From Methanomethylovorans hollandica DSM 15978 (GTDB lineage: Archaea; Halobacteriota; Methanosarcinia; Methanosarcinales; Methanosarcinaceae): DNA of 64,000 nucleotides. This document shows positions 33,401 to 42,574 of the stretch, piece by piece (the stretch's first letter is position 1; every line of letters begins with the position of its first letter). The position numbers and the translations under genes are program-made. The stretch is from positions 1 to 64,000 of the forward strand of contig NC_019972.1 in NCBI RefSeq assembly GCF_000328665.1, read 5' to 3'. Below the pieces are notes generated by a model, which was given only the letters and a program-made list of their open reading frames with translations, searched no databases and was not told the DNA's origin.

Positions 33401-33944
33401 TACGAACAATATTACTGATGCCAATGTTGCTAGATATATGGATGCTATGACTGAAAATGAGATAACTAAAAATGCCGAATGGGATGAAACGAATTATTCC
33501 CGTATTCAATCTAAAGATATCCGTATTGTCAGTACAGGCAGTACAAAGAATTTCTGGAGTTCAATGGCAAGGTTATCTATATTCGGTACAAGAGATCCCT
33601 TTACTACAGAAGGGAGATATACTATGGAATCTGCAACCTTAAGTGCCCATATTCATAATAACGATGTTTCAGCGCAGATGTTCAGTTCCATTGATGCTGG
33701 TATGCCTACAAGTATTCTTGGAATGGCAAGAATGGCATTTGGACATGATTTCAATAAAAGTGATTGGTCCGAAAACCTTGTTTTTAGTGATTTTGCAGGC
33801 ATTAGAGATAATGTAGAGTTAGATGACAGGTTCTTTACTCATTCGAATGACTTTGATGAAACAACTGATACAACTGGATATGTTCTTGGACAAGGTTCAA
33901 AAGCAGTTAATCCAAATACTAGTGGAGGAAAAGATAGACCATGA
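30414..33944 (+). CDS. Very large uncharacterised protein with a hydrophobic segment
   Basis: 1176 residues, no recognised domain. The first 60 residues are very acidic. Residues 157-200 are hydrophobic and glycine/alanine-rich (GLTVGVAGVLVFGLEAAVGY), able to form two membrane helices. A second small-residue-rich part is around 515-560. The remainder is soluble, mixed alpha/beta, with few cysteines. There is no signal peptide. Size and layout would fit an exported effector, a tape-measure-like or a scaffold protein. Its stop codon overlaps the start of the next gene (ATGA), so the three genes to 35190 form one operon. Confidence 0.7.
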   Translation: MFDNDDWLNFQFGNGIGDLSNFDDEMDDMESALNEEEPNGGTFKSTVSEFSHFEGEMYSRARRIVSGIVESSELVINAAPEGIFDNISDAIDSWRGENPWEGQQTESMKKYTLGQQQIRVASLAVGDVTGQFYRDINNGFGISQHLIDVNNFQERATALGLTVGVAGVLVFGLEAAVGYGTLVAIGAASHAAIQVTGFGVGTNEMAREQKEEDEKKKNTFEQGGTRYYISRTESDSQYNSIVGMEGFHDIAINGKVIDTVHGKKIERSFYNAQGEKIGSYKIDILRDYIHEEENQEGIENLCQQLGVEKSHEIYGGVSQLQEGSVIRTEERQISVKVDSVYVSHGDGENYFMYSFQGRKSGEKVPIQVVGADSVGNESFTHYISEKGQLIFSEFKTKQGGTKSKLDPSLASIQLSSFHYVMDGNLDDPYQCVHGSLLAGDAGLAMLDSLHAQVELNHYRKVISELHSSSRLNAGLMSAFQSFTFSNGGEHSVFDAMGSIIEAPFTGLEMCIAEKREGVANFMVGTNTLVNLISTGPIAGSIAGKIHTSISGASESMTNASQRFSGIASGVGNTFSEAASRSGGYSFKSVTEAFEEIKDDILEAIDRYVSSSSNSFTKKVYFSEEIVGPSKSLSTIITEQIKNGAHRMVAPVMMSASLSLISGNFEVSVLSYIDRNLRNAEEFMFGSGYKALIGTIEENTYNVPILSGIVSGRALTMVAQSVSFKDVSRAIRNNELRTAKMMESGVNYSFEKEQFNAVMEDIKKDLVEQGVSVDLRDITNNGTIYVRKIASSDGYVERSQVIVTSDVKDLADKITKSRNAVLTTEAVEIQNTLASKYAAARYLFKDSSSLVTTLFDNPDLKNDLGIKHGIFDDRVLFSELVKGLSEGEYKSRLSTLSGNFNKIKELFSSDSELVNSLHSDTTVSKKIGVVFDNSSQAYGIRDVVNNCYDGDWSKYSASPEEWKQNVNNLASVSQMDPETIREKVVKFVVMGHGGLDNTNNITDANVARYMDAMTENEITKNAEWDETNYSRIQSKDIRIVSTGSTKNFWSSMARLSIFGTRDPFTTEGRYTMESATLSAHIHNNDVSAQMFSSIDAGMPTSILGMARMAFGHDFNKSDWSENLVFSDFAGIRDNVELDDRFFTHSNDFDETTDTTGYVLGQGSKAVNPNTSGGKDRP

Positions 33945-34879
33945 CAGGAACTTACCGTGGAGAGAGTTATGATCAATGCATTGCTCAAACGAATGCTCGC
34001 TTTGAAATGTGCAGGAATATGTTCATTCAGAATGTCAATTATGTATCAGCTATCTTAAGTAATCCAGAAAACTTTGGAGTATCAGGGACTGATATTGAAC
34101 AATATATTAAGGAATGTATTGATTACTATAGAATTGTTCTTAACACAGAACAATACATTTCACTTGATGGTATCAAGGAAAGCATAGAGAAAGCGATAAA
34201 TCCCCAAAGAGTTCGAGAGATCAATGACAAAGCTTTAGATATGGAAACAGCGAGAACAAATATTGATCAGACTATCGTTGATTGCATTGCTGGATTAATT
34301 GGTATGATTGATACTGAAGAAGAGAAAAAGGTATACGAGTATGCTCTTAATGCAGGTGTATTCAAGGAAAATGATCTATTTCTGACAACCAATGAATCTT
34401 ATGAACGATCATATCTAAAGAAGAACGAAAAAATAGCTGACCTTTTCTTTATGAGTGGAGGGATTTCAGTATCAAGTCTTGATATAAAGACAAGCAATCT
34501 TAAATTTAGATATAATTCGGATTCTATGACTGTTGGATTCAGTATGATGACTCATGGGCGACACGCTACTTTTCCAGAGGTATATTGCAATTGTCTTTTC
34601 ACTGGTCCCTGTCAACTAAGTTTAAGGGGAACATTTGTCGTCAATAATGATAGTGTATTTGGAGGCAGTCCATTTAAGTATAGAGATTGGTTTGTTTCTC
34701 CAAACAAAACCTGTGGAGCAATGATGTGCTTTGATGAGATCCTCAGAGAAAAATATCTATACGTAACCTATTGTAGACTGTTATCATCGGGCATACACAA
34801 TCTACAGGAATATCTTAATAGCGTTGCTTATGAGTTCAGGCAACTGCTTAGAGAAAACCAATTCAATTTATCGTGGTGA
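33941..34879 (+). CDS. Uncharacterised protein, second gene of the large-protein operon
   Basis: 312 residues, soluble, starting MTGTYRGESYDQCIAQTNAR. The first half is helical, the second half (about 160-280) is strand-rich with several cysteines (VYCNCLFTGPCQL, NKTCGAMMCF). No family recognised. It overlaps the upstream gene by 4 bases and is translationally coupled to it, so it probably acts with that protein, for example as a partner or protective protein. Confidence 0.65.
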   Translation: MTGTYRGESYDQCIAQTNARFEMCRNMFIQNVNYVSAILSNPENFGVSGTDIEQYIKECIDYYRIVLNTEQYISLDGIKESIEKAINPQRVREINDKALDMETARTNIDQTIVDCIAGLIGMIDTEEEKKVYEYALNAGVFKENDLFLTTNESYERSYLKKNEKIADLFFMSGGISVSSLDIKTSNLKFRYNSDSMTVGFSMMTHGRHATFPEVYCNCLFTGPCQLSLRGTFVVNNDSVFGGSPFKYRDWFVSPNKTCGAMMCFDEILREKYLYVTYCRLLSSGIHNLQEYLNSVAYEFRQLLRENQFNLSW

Positions 34880-34884
34880 GATTT

Positions 34885-35190
34885 GTGGAAGATTCATGGG
34901 AATTATTAAAGAAATGTTTAACCAGTTCAAATCATCCAGCTGCGTTACATATTATTTCTTTAATCGAAAAAGATGAAGTAGATATGGAAATGCAAAAAAA
35001 GCTTAGTATTTGGGATAGATTGTTCCAGGAAGGCAAAAAACTAAACAATCGTATTGAACAAATGGATAAATTTCCAATCGGAACTAATACTAGCTATATT
35101 ACACTAGAAATGTATAAAAAAATAAAAAATATATCTAATGAAATGAATACTATTCTTTTAGAGATTTTGTCTACAAGAATAGCAGCTTAA
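34885..35190 (+). CDS. Small helical protein, third gene of the operon
   Basis: 101 residues from a GTG start (MEDSWELLKKCL...), chosen because GGTGAG lies 4 bases before it; an in-frame GTG four codons earlier overlaps the previous gene. It is all-helical and charged. Unknown family; small partners of this kind often act as chaperones of the large product, but that is only a possibility. Confidence 0.6.
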   Translation: MEDSWELLKKCLTSSNHPAALHIISLIEKDEVDMEMQKKLSIWDRLFQEGKKLNNRIEQMDKFPIGTNTSYITLEMYKKIKNISNEMNTILLEILSTRIAA

Positions 35191-35207
35191 CTTTTTTAAA
35201 AAATAAA

Positions 35208-35225
35208 TTCTGGATGGTTCCAGAA
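35208..35225 (-). terminator. Terminator between converging genes
   Basis: TTCTGGA TGGT TCCAGAA is a 7-bp stem. On the minus strand it is followed by a T-rich run; on the plus strand the T6 run at 35192-35197 precedes it and may end the rightward operon. Confidence 0.6.
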
Positions 35226-36662
35226 TCAGAATCCTAATATCGTATGACCTATAAAATATCCAGGTGAACCGATTACACAGACAAGTATAAATGCAAGTGT
35301 CAGTTCTACAGCAAACGGTTCGTTTCTCAGGGTTTTGATATTTTCAATTCTTTTACTGATATTGTCCATATCTGCTTTTCCAGTATGCTCTACTATTTTT
35401 GTAAATGATAAAGAGTATTCTATCATTATAGAGAACATTATAAGCATTGCTGGCATTGCTAAGATCCCTAGACTGTTATTATATACAGCAAATATAGTAT
35501 CTTCAATTAAGAGTATGAAAGATCCTATTACGAACGATAATACGATAATTTCTATAGATTCGTTTTTTATGTTTTTGGTCTTAGCTATGTCTGATTTACG
35601 TGTTAGAATACATCTTGCGGTATAGATTGCTGTCAAACCGATGAACCAGTTAAGAGGGAGTATAAGATATCCAATCAGAGATACAGTTGCTAGTTTAATC
35701 GATACTGGAATAGTTCTGCTAAATGGTTTGAACCAACTATTTCGTAGAAGAACTGTTGTAATAAACATCAATATCCCAATTATTGTAATCAAACCAATTT
35801 TAGTTGTAATTTCGGTATTTTGAATAAGGTGATTGATAATTATTTTTTGTATTAGACCGTATGAAATTATTATTCCGATCATTACACTGAAATATAAAGA
35901 AACAGTGTTTTTAATAAAAGGCTTTATAATTTCATTATCGTGTTTTTTCAGATTATAATATATCCTGAATGGTGTAAAAATGAACATCAATAGAACAGCA
36001 TAGAAAATTGCTCCAAATCCTGCAGTTGGATCCATTTCAAGGTACAGGCATGTTCCTGTAATCATCCATATTAACATTACATCTCCGTTACCAATACTCA
36101 ATTGGCGGAACTGCATTCCGACAGGGGTTGTGAAATTTAGTAATATTAATGCCCTTGTGAGTGTTGAATCTCCTAAATATTTTATCAAGAATGCACTAGA
36201 TGCTATAATTATTGCTATATACACAGCTGACCAGATTATTTTTACAACAGGATTGCTTGCTACAAGGATTCTAATCATCTGTTTTGGAATAGTCCATGCC
36301 ATTAGAGGAAATGCGAATAAAATTAAGGGGATGACCGGATTTGTAGTTTTTAACAGTATAAAGAAAATATATATTACTGGAGCGAATATACCCATAGTAT
36401 ATGATATTGTTGTTCTATCAAAACTCATCCCTGAGATGTAGATTGTTATTGCCGTAAAGACTGCGCTTATGAATAAACTCTCACCTATTATAAGGGTAAT
36501 AGGTAGGTTTTGTCCACTATTTGATATTGTACTCATTGCGGCAATGAATATAAGTACCGCAATCCCTGGAAGCGTATTATAATCTCTTGTCTTGATATCA
36601 TTCCATGATACAATTATGCAAAAAATTGCGACAATTGCTGTCAGGATCATTGGTGCAAACAT
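35226..36662 (-). CDS. A24-family prepilin peptidase with extended membrane domain
   Basis: 478 residues and about 12 membrane segments. The two catalytic aspartates are visible: D22 in VSWNDIKTRDYNTLPG and D194 in SIGNGDVMLIW (the GxGD motif). Archaeal enzymes of this family are usually 200-350 residues; here a second membrane half of about 220 residues follows. It would process type IV pilin-like precursors, which fits the TadC-like and GspE-like genes further on. AAAGGAGATT precedes the ATG. Confidence 0.85.
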   Translation of the reverse strand: MFAPMILTAIVAIFCIIVSWNDIKTRDYNTLPGIAVLIFIAAMSTISNSGQNLPITLIIGESLFISAVFTAITIYISGMSFDRTTISYTMGIFAPVIYIFFILLKTTNPVIPLILFAFPLMAWTIPKQMIRILVASNPVVKIIWSAVYIAIIIASSAFLIKYLGDSTLTRALILLNFTTPVGMQFRQLSIGNGDVMLIWMITGTCLYLEMDPTAGFGAIFYAVLLMFIFTPFRIYYNLKKHDNEIIKPFIKNTVSLYFSVMIGIIISYGLIQKIIINHLIQNTEITTKIGLITIIGILMFITTVLLRNSWFKPFSRTIPVSIKLATVSLIGYLILPLNWFIGLTAIYTARCILTRKSDIAKTKNIKNESIEIIVLSFVIGSFILLIEDTIFAVYNNSLGILAMPAMLIMFSIMIEYSLSFTKIVEHTGKADMDNISKRIENIKTLRNEPFAVELTLAFILVCVIGSPGYFIGHTILGF

Positions 36663-36693
36663 TGTAATCTCCTTTTTGAATAATCAAAGTAAT

Positions 36694-36727
36694 AAAAGGA
36701 TCCCCCAACAAATTATTATGGGGGATC
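36694..36727 (-). terminator. Intrinsic-type terminator after the lipoprotein gene
   Basis: GATCCCCC 36699-36706 pairs with GGGGGATC 36720-36727 around 13 bases; the minus strand continues with a U-run. It separates the lipoprotein gene from the peptidase gene. Confidence 0.65.
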
Positions 36728-36748
36728 TTTTGTTTCAAGGTTTAGAGG

Positions 36749-37450
36749 TTATGTAAAGGAACCTATGAAACTATTTGGAATGTTTTCGGTTGTATTTATT
36801 GATGCTGATGCTACTTTATCAAATACGTTTTGTGTATTTTGCGTATTTGATGATGGATATATTTGCTTGTTTATATCATCTACACTAATAATTGTTTCAT
36901 TAGTTCCAAGTTTTTGTTGTATTGCTTCACATATACGGTATGAATCTGCATACAATGTAGAAAGATCATTTCCACTGAGCAACACAACAGTTGATCCGAT
37001 TGGCACTACATAATGCCAGCTGACATCATTGCTGAACTGATATGCAGGAATGGATCCAAGCAGGACGACTTTTCCTGTAACAGTTCCAAATATCCCGATT
37101 TCTCTTTCAGGGTTTGCAATCAGTTTTTCAGTGAATTTCTGACAGCCTTTAACTGAAGCAAAGTCATACTCCCATCCTGAAGTTTTAGTTTTAGGATGAC
37201 GAAGTGAAATGATCCTTGTTATTCCATAACTTGTTAGGCTATTCAGAGTTTCTGCGCTATTATTTCCAACTTCTCTAAGGGTAACACTTTTTGTTTCTAG
37301 TTGTTGTAAGAATGCCTGAGAATTATTCTTTACATTAAGAACTGGTTCTTCAGTGGTTACATTGTCTTTATTTTTGTCTGTACATCCACTTAAGGGAGCT
37401 ATAATGAGTAAAACGACAAGAATAAGAAGGAAACTCTTTTTTGTTGTCAT
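36749..37450 (-). CDS. Predicted lipoprotein
   Basis: 233 residues. The N-terminus has a basic start, a hydrophobic stretch and the lipobox APLSGC, so C23 would carry lipid and anchor the protein outside the membrane. The mature part is soluble with no recognised domain. CGGAGGG precedes the ATG. The stop of the upstream membrane gene overlaps this start by one base, so they are coupled. Confidence 0.75.
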   Translation of the reverse strand: MTTKKSFLLILVVLLIIAPLSGCTDKNKDNVTTEEPVLNVKNNSQAFLQQLETKSVTLREVGNNSAETLNSLTSYGITRIISLRHPKTKTSGWEYDFASVKGCQKFTEKLIANPEREIGIFGTVTGKVVLLGSIPAYQFSNDVSWHYVVPIGSTVVLLSGNDLSTLYADSYRICEAIQQKLGTNETIISVDDINKQIYPSSNTQNTQNVFDKVASASINTTENIPNSFIGSFT

Positions 37451-37848
37451 TATAACCCTCCGTTTCTTAATGCATTTGGATCTCTTTGGATCTCAAAAAT
37501 TATGTAAGCATTTATTATCCATGCGATTATTAAGCCATAGATATACATTCTAGATATCATTAAAAATGTCAGAGCATGGATGATATGCATAGCAATAATT
37601 GTACCATAACTAATTTGCATTTCTATATCCATTGCATATTTCATGATGCACATTGTTCCCATAAATACGACAAAATTTCCTGTTATGAGTCCAATCCATG
37701 AAGTAGATGGGGATATTATTATTGTACCGAAACTGATTAGCATAAAAACAGCTAATCTGAATCCAGGTCCTAGTGTTAATCCATTTGTTCCATATTCGAT
37801 TGTATAGGCAGTTCTTTTTCCGAGTACGTATTCTAGACAGTCTGACAT
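37450..37848 (-). CDS. Four-helix membrane protein
   Basis: 132 residues with about four membrane segments after a polar N-terminus of 30 residues (MSDCLEYVLGKRTAYTIEYG). GAGGAGGTC precedes the ATG. It belongs to the membrane operon 39.6-36.7 kb. No family recognised. Confidence 0.65.
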   Translation of the reverse strand: MSDCLEYVLGKRTAYTIEYGTNGLTLGPGFRLAVFMLISFGTIIISPSTSWIGLITGNFVVFMGTMCIMKYAMDIEMQISYGTIIAMHIIHALTFLMISRMYIYGLIIAWIINAYIIFEIQRDPNALRNGGL

Positions 37849-37857
37849 GTGACCTCC

Positions 37858-38481
37858 TCAAGAGTACAATGGGGCGCATTCGAATGTTTCTTTATGTGCG
37901 TTATGTAGATATCTTACAATCAGATGTGATGCAGTGCATGAGAATTGTATTGTAAGGATGTCAGCGGCACATTTATAGATTGCAGCATAAGCGATTCCTG
38001 TTGTGAATGATAAATTGAGGTTTCCTGCAACTAATACATATATCACTCCATATTCAATTGAATTCATTATTGTTGCAATTACCATGTAATTTCCTGCATA
38101 GGTGATGATATCTGGAAGATATATTCCCTGGAATGTTTTTGTTCTAAATGCTTCAACTGATAAAGTAAGTCCAACTAATACTGAAGCAAAAATTAAACTA
38201 TATATATCAGAATAATTGACTGTCTGGGTTAGAATCTGTATTATCTTTGGGATGAATACAGCGAGTGAAAATAGAGCCCATGAGGTTAAAGTTGTTCTAA
38301 GAGCTAATTTATCAGGTATATCTTTATTTGAAATGAACAATACTCTTCCAAGGATAATTGTTCCTATTGCTAGTAAGCTTGTAATTGCACCTATAAGTGG
38401 AGATAATGATCCAAGTATAATCCCTACTATAGTTGTAATGAAAAGTATAATAGCTGGTCTTTTGTTTTCAACTGCTTTCAT
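37858..38481 (-). CDS. Multi-pass membrane protein
   Basis: 207 residues and about six membrane segments. The chosen ATG (MKAVENKRPAI) has GGTGAAA upstream; the longer TTG/GTG starts overlap this site. It lies between a pilin-like protein and another membrane protein. Function unknown, probably part of the membrane apparatus. Confidence 0.65.
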   Translation of the reverse strand: MKAVENKRPAIILFITTIVGIILGSLSPLIGAITSLLAIGTIILGRVLFISNKDIPDKLALRTTLTSWALFSLAVFIPKIIQILTQTVNYSDIYSLIFASVLVGLTLSVEAFRTKTFQGIYLPDIITYAGNYMVIATIMNSIEYGVIYVLVAGNLNLSFTTGIAYAAIYKCAADILTIQFSCTASHLIVRYLHNAHKETFECAPLYS

Positions 38482-38494
38482 AAATTTCACCAAT

Positions 38495-39001
38495 TTAGAT
38501 GTCGTATAGCTGTGAGGTTACATCTGATAATGCTTTTCCAAGGCCAACTAATTGTGATTCAAATGGCATTTGGTTATGAGCTTCACTTATTAATGTGCTG
38601 GCACCATCTGCAGCATGGTAATCAATTACTTCATATCCTTCTGTGGTGGATTTCAATATCATCCATCCTGGTCCTTGTACGGTACCGGATTTAGTTCCAC
38701 GGTAGTTTCCAATTACCTTTTCATCAGAAGCCGGTGATCCCACTGCCCGAAGGCCTGCGTATCCTGAAGATCCAGAATGTATAACGAGTTCATATCCCGC
38801 AGGTATTGGGGTCTTGGACATATAGTTTAGTCCAATATCATTATATGTGTCAAGCACTTGGTAGTGCGTGGCTGTTGTATATATTTGAGATTGGACTAAC
38901 ATTTGGGAAATCGGATTCACCATTCCTACGCTATTTGCAAAAGCCGTCAGGAGAATGACTGCTGCGAAGATGTCCTGAAGTATATCTACTGTATTAGTCA
39001 T
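38495..39001 (-). CDS. Exported pilin-like protein
   Basis: 168 residues: MTNTVDILQDIFAAVILLTA, one N-terminal membrane helix, then a polar, glycine- and serine-rich outer domain (IHSGSSGYAGLRAVGSP). This is the layout of a pseudopilin, though no clear A24 cleavage site can be read. CAGGAGAA precedes the ATG, which overlaps the end of the GNAT gene. Confidence 0.6.
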   Translation of the reverse strand: MTNTVDILQDIFAAVILLTAFANSVGMVNPISQMLVQSQIYTTATHYQVLDTYNDIGLNYMSKTPIPAGYELVIHSGSSGYAGLRAVGSPASDEKVIGNYRGTKSGTVQGPGWMILKSTTEGYEVIDYHAADGASTLISEAHNQMPFESQLVGLGKALSDVTSQLYDI

Positions 39002-39581
39002 AATTCTCCTGAGGGGTGTTTTTTCTAATCCATTTATTCATAGTCTCTATAGCTATTGGGTGAGTATTTCTCATCCGGATGTGGTATGCTACTATTGCAA
39101 GATAGCTTATTGTCTTTTCACGTAGACTGAATTTATCCAGAATAATAGTATCACTACATTCATCACAAAGGACAGTAGGTATTTGGATTTTTTCGTATTT
39201 TAATATATAGTAGTAATGATTCATATCTGTGCCGATGCATTCAAATCCATTTTTCTCATAGAAAGCTCTTGCTTTGTCAGAGAATTCAGATTTATTAGAT
39301 ACTGTTACAACTATATCTTTAGATTCAGCAATAGCAAATCTCTTGATCTGGTTAATGGTTTCGGTACTATGTCCTTTTCTTTGCTGGAGGCTATAGAGTA
39401 GAATGATATATATTTGATCAAGTTTTGGATTACTGTATATATATCCCACAGATGATGCATAACTAAATCTTTTTGAGATTAACGGATAAAAAGCATCGAA
39501 AGCAAGTTGCATGAATGAAGGGGAGGAGTAAATCTGCTTTGCAGCAGTTATACCCTCTTTGGTTTTACTCAAATTATTCAT
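38994..39581 (-). CDS. GNAT-family acetyltransferase
   Basis: 195 residues. The acetyl-CoA-binding motif QQRKGHSTETI and the C-terminal ARAFYEKNGFECIG are typical GNAT features in residues 60-125. The last 60 residues are an extra helical region with a CDEC pair. It overlaps the genes on both sides and so is translated with the exported proteins; it might modify one of them, but the substrate is unknown. Confidence 0.8.
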   Translation of the reverse strand: MNNLSKTKEGITAAKQIYSSPSFMQLAFDAFYPLISKRFSYASSVGYIYSNPKLDQIYIILLYSLQQRKGHSTETINQIKRFAIAESKDIVVTVSNKSEFSDKARAFYEKNGFECIGTDMNHYYYILKYEKIQIPTVLCDECSDTIILDKFSLREKTISYLAIVAYHIRMRNTHPIAIETMNKWIRKNTPQENYD

Positions 39582-42564
39582 TATTCTCGCCTCGATTGAT
39601 AATTTCCATTATTTGATCGATATTCTCATTCTCATCAGTCGTTTCATCTGTTTTGTCTTCTAGTCCCGGTAATGTGTAATCCTTTTTCTTGACTGGAATG
39701 GTTTTAGTCTCGTTTGCTCCAAGGCTACCCTTTAACGTGAAACCTTTTTCACCAATGTTTACAATCATTACTTTATTATCAGTCAAAGTTGGGGGCACGA
39801 TGTTGGTATTGAAGGATATATTCTTCTCAAATATAGCTGGCTTCTGACCTCTATTGCTAATAACAATATTGTATTCTGCAGTTGCTTCTGTTATCTTCAT
39901 CTTGAAGTTTGGCAATCTCTTGTACCAGAACTTGTACGCCATTGCTCCGACCAGAAGAACGGCTGCAAGACAAGCTACTACTGTAAATGCTGTTTTCTTC
40001 AGTTTATTGCTCTCATATTCTTTGACAATAGATTCGCATTGTTTCCTGAAGTCATCAGAAACTTGAATATTGTTATCTACAATTGTTTTTGCTAATGTGT
40101 ATTTTGTACTTGGTGCTTGTAAAAGTGGTATTAGGTTTTTGCTATCATATGGTATAGTATAGTTGCTCTTTTGTGCATCAGGCAATGAATCATAGATACC
40201 CATAAATGTATCTATTTGGGTAGTTAATTGTACCAGATTATTTGTATTTACCTGATGTGTTGAATCATCATTTGGCCATGATTCGATTTCTTTGAGTAGA
40301 TCCTGTATTGCTGGTACGATAGGATCATAGTACATATCGACATACTGCATCCTAAGCTCTTGAATAAGTGTGTTGTTTGATTTGGCTATTTCAACAGCAT
40401 TACTATTCAATAGTGTGTGTATTGTATAGCTTTGCTCTTCTGTGATCAGTGGATTCTGCGTTAAAGCCGATAGATCTGCTGTCGTAATTGGAATTGTGTA
40501 TGGACTATACATCCTTTCATTGATCAGGTTATTGATTGCTACATCTGCAGCGAGAATTGATGCAGTACCATACGATTGTTTGATAAGGTATTCAGCATTT
40601 GTATTTTCATTCCAGTTTGCTATAATTGCTGATTCTTCATCGATGTTCGGATTCTCTGATATCCGATTCAATACGTTTTTTAGTGTTTCGATATCTACAC
40701 TCTTTGTATAGTAGATCTCTACAGAGGGCTTATTATCAGAATCATATGATAGAAATACTTTCTTATGTGGAATAGACATACACTGGATTCTTGCTTCCTG
40801 AATAGCTGCAAGGTACACTGCATTTCTGATGTTAGAATTCTTAATACTGTTCAAGTAGAAATCTGCTTTTGCTAGGTATAGATCTGCTAGTTGATCAGAA
40901 CTATACATTTCTACAAAGTCTGGATAACTGCTAATTGTTTTAGATAATCTTTCGTTGGCGTTGACGTAAATTGCACAGAACTGATTGAGTGATTCGATTT
41001 CAGCAGTAGAATTAGAATCTTCGTTTTCAACTTCTTTCAGAGAAAGAGTTGTTGGAGATGCTGAATATAATCCATTACTGTATTTAAGTTCTTGATTATA
41101 TGCACTTAAATATAGACTGCTTGCAACAGTATCTATCAGATTCCAATCATAATATCCGTTTGCAAATGGAGCAATTCCATTGTAGTAATAGTCTGATTTT
41201 AAATATACTGAATTGATATTATTCTCTTCTTTGTAATTATCAAGGTTTGTACTATAATCCTTTTTTAATTCCTTGAGTTTAGTTCGCTTATCTCGAAGTT
41301 CCTTAAGTTCTTTTTCTTCGTTTGCATCAAGGACCAAATCTTCTTTTGAAGCATTTGCTTCTTCAGGAGTAATTATGTTGTCTCCCTGATTTTGGAGTTC
41401 CTTTATCCTGGCATTAATGTCATACAATTCTTTTTCTATTGTCCTAACAGCTTCATTTTGAACTACATAGTTATTGAACAATACCCATTCATCACTCGTC
41501 ATAAATGGTTCATTTATTTGATATGCTGAGTATATGACAGAACTCCATATCATATAGCTCTCATGCTTTTGGTATGAGAGATCTATGAGTTTATCGAGTG
41601 GTACAGTTAAGTAAGTGACAGATACTTTGTCTTCGTCTTCTTCCTTTGTCTGGTTTCCTTCGATTAATGCAAAACTTTCAATCTTAAATGATGAGGACAT
41701 CTCATATTTATCAAGAATTTCAGTTAATCTTTCAGTATTCTCTTCGAGAGAATCTTCAATTGCTTGATATCTTTCGACTTCTTCATCTGAACCAACGTAT
41801 TCAATAGTTCCATCAGTATTCTTTATAATCTCAATTAGATCACTATATTTCTCGAGCTCTTCGGTGAGAACTTTATTTTCTTCAGTTAACAGTTTGAATT
41901 CTCTGTAATCTTCTGAAGATTCGCTGGTTTTATCCATTTCAAACTGATTATAGTCAGAGAATGCAGAATAATACTGCTTTTTTAAATATGCTTCATCTTC
42001 TGCACTTTCTATAATGAACTCGTTTTTAGCAGTTTCGTGGAAATCATTTACGTCCTTGTATAAAGTTGCATCATATTCTGTTTCCTGTTCAATTACATAT
42101 CCTTTTAGGATCATTTGCTTCGTTAAAATTGTTTGTAATGATGATCCAATATTTGTTTTTCCTATATTGATCCATGCTTTACTGATAATGTCTTTTTCTT
42201 CATCAGAAGCCTGTTCATTTGTTTCATAGCTCTTTGTTAAGAGAGCATTTGCAAGAATAAATTGTATTAATGCAGTATCATCATGATTCTTGTTAATTAC
42301 CCGATTTTGATTATCAATGGTAGTTGGCATATATCCATTTTGTAGATAGACTTCTGCTAATCGGGAATGCATTGAGTAATAGTTCTTGTAAATCACTGAT
42401 AAATCTTCTTTTGGAGCAACCGATGCTGCAACAGCCATTGCCATTAAATCATTTGTAATATCAATGGTATTTGTATTTTCAGTGGTTTCTGCGAGACATG
42501 GCTGTAAGAAGGTTGATAAATAAATTAAAAGAACAAAAAAAATAAAGAGGTTATTGTTTTTCAT
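39574..42564 (-). CDS. Large exported, membrane-anchored protein
   Basis: 996 residues: signal peptide (MKNNNLFIFFVLLIYLSTFL with AETTEN after the cleavage region), a long charged exterior with coiled-coil parts (about 215-290 and 380-440), a membrane helix near 895 (VVACLAAVLLVGAMAYKFWY) and a cytosolic tail of about 90 residues. AAGGAGGACCC precedes the chosen ATG; an extension of 18 residues would overlap the ParA gene. No family recognised. Size and topology suit a receptor, adhesin or structural element of the envelope-spanning apparatus. Confidence 0.75.
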   Translation of the reverse strand: MKNNNLFIFFVLLIYLSTFLQPCLAETTENTNTIDITNDLMAMAVAASVAPKEDLSVIYKNYYSMHSRLAEVYLQNGYMPTTIDNQNRVINKNHDDTALIQFILANALLTKSYETNEQASDEEKDIISKAWINIGKTNIGSSLQTILTKQMILKGYVIEQETEYDATLYKDVNDFHETAKNEFIIESAEDEAYLKKQYYSAFSDYNQFEMDKTSESSEDYREFKLLTEENKVLTEELEKYSDLIEIIKNTDGTIEYVGSDEEVERYQAIEDSLEENTERLTEILDKYEMSSSFKIESFALIEGNQTKEEDEDKVSVTYLTVPLDKLIDLSYQKHESYMIWSSVIYSAYQINEPFMTSDEWVLFNNYVVQNEAVRTIEKELYDINARIKELQNQGDNIITPEEANASKEDLVLDANEEKELKELRDKRTKLKELKKDYSTNLDNYKEENNINSVYLKSDYYYNGIAPFANGYYDWNLIDTVASSLYLSAYNQELKYSNGLYSASPTTLSLKEVENEDSNSTAEIESLNQFCAIYVNANERLSKTISSYPDFVEMYSSDQLADLYLAKADFYLNSIKNSNIRNAVYLAAIQEARIQCMSIPHKKVFLSYDSDNKPSVEIYYTKSVDIETLKNVLNRISENPNIDEESAIIANWNENTNAEYLIKQSYGTASILAADVAINNLINERMYSPYTIPITTADLSALTQNPLITEEQSYTIHTLLNSNAVEIAKSNNTLIQELRMQYVDMYYDPIVPAIQDLLKEIESWPNDDSTHQVNTNNLVQLTTQIDTFMGIYDSLPDAQKSNYTIPYDSKNLIPLLQAPSTKYTLAKTIVDNNIQVSDDFRKQCESIVKEYESNKLKKTAFTVVACLAAVLLVGAMAYKFWYKRLPNFKMKITEATAEYNIVISNRGQKPAIFEKNISFNTNIVPPTLTDNKVMIVNIGEKGFTLKGSLGANETKTIPVKKKDYTLPGLEDKTDETTDENENIDQIMEIINRGENNE

Positions 42565-42574
42565 AGGGTCCTCC

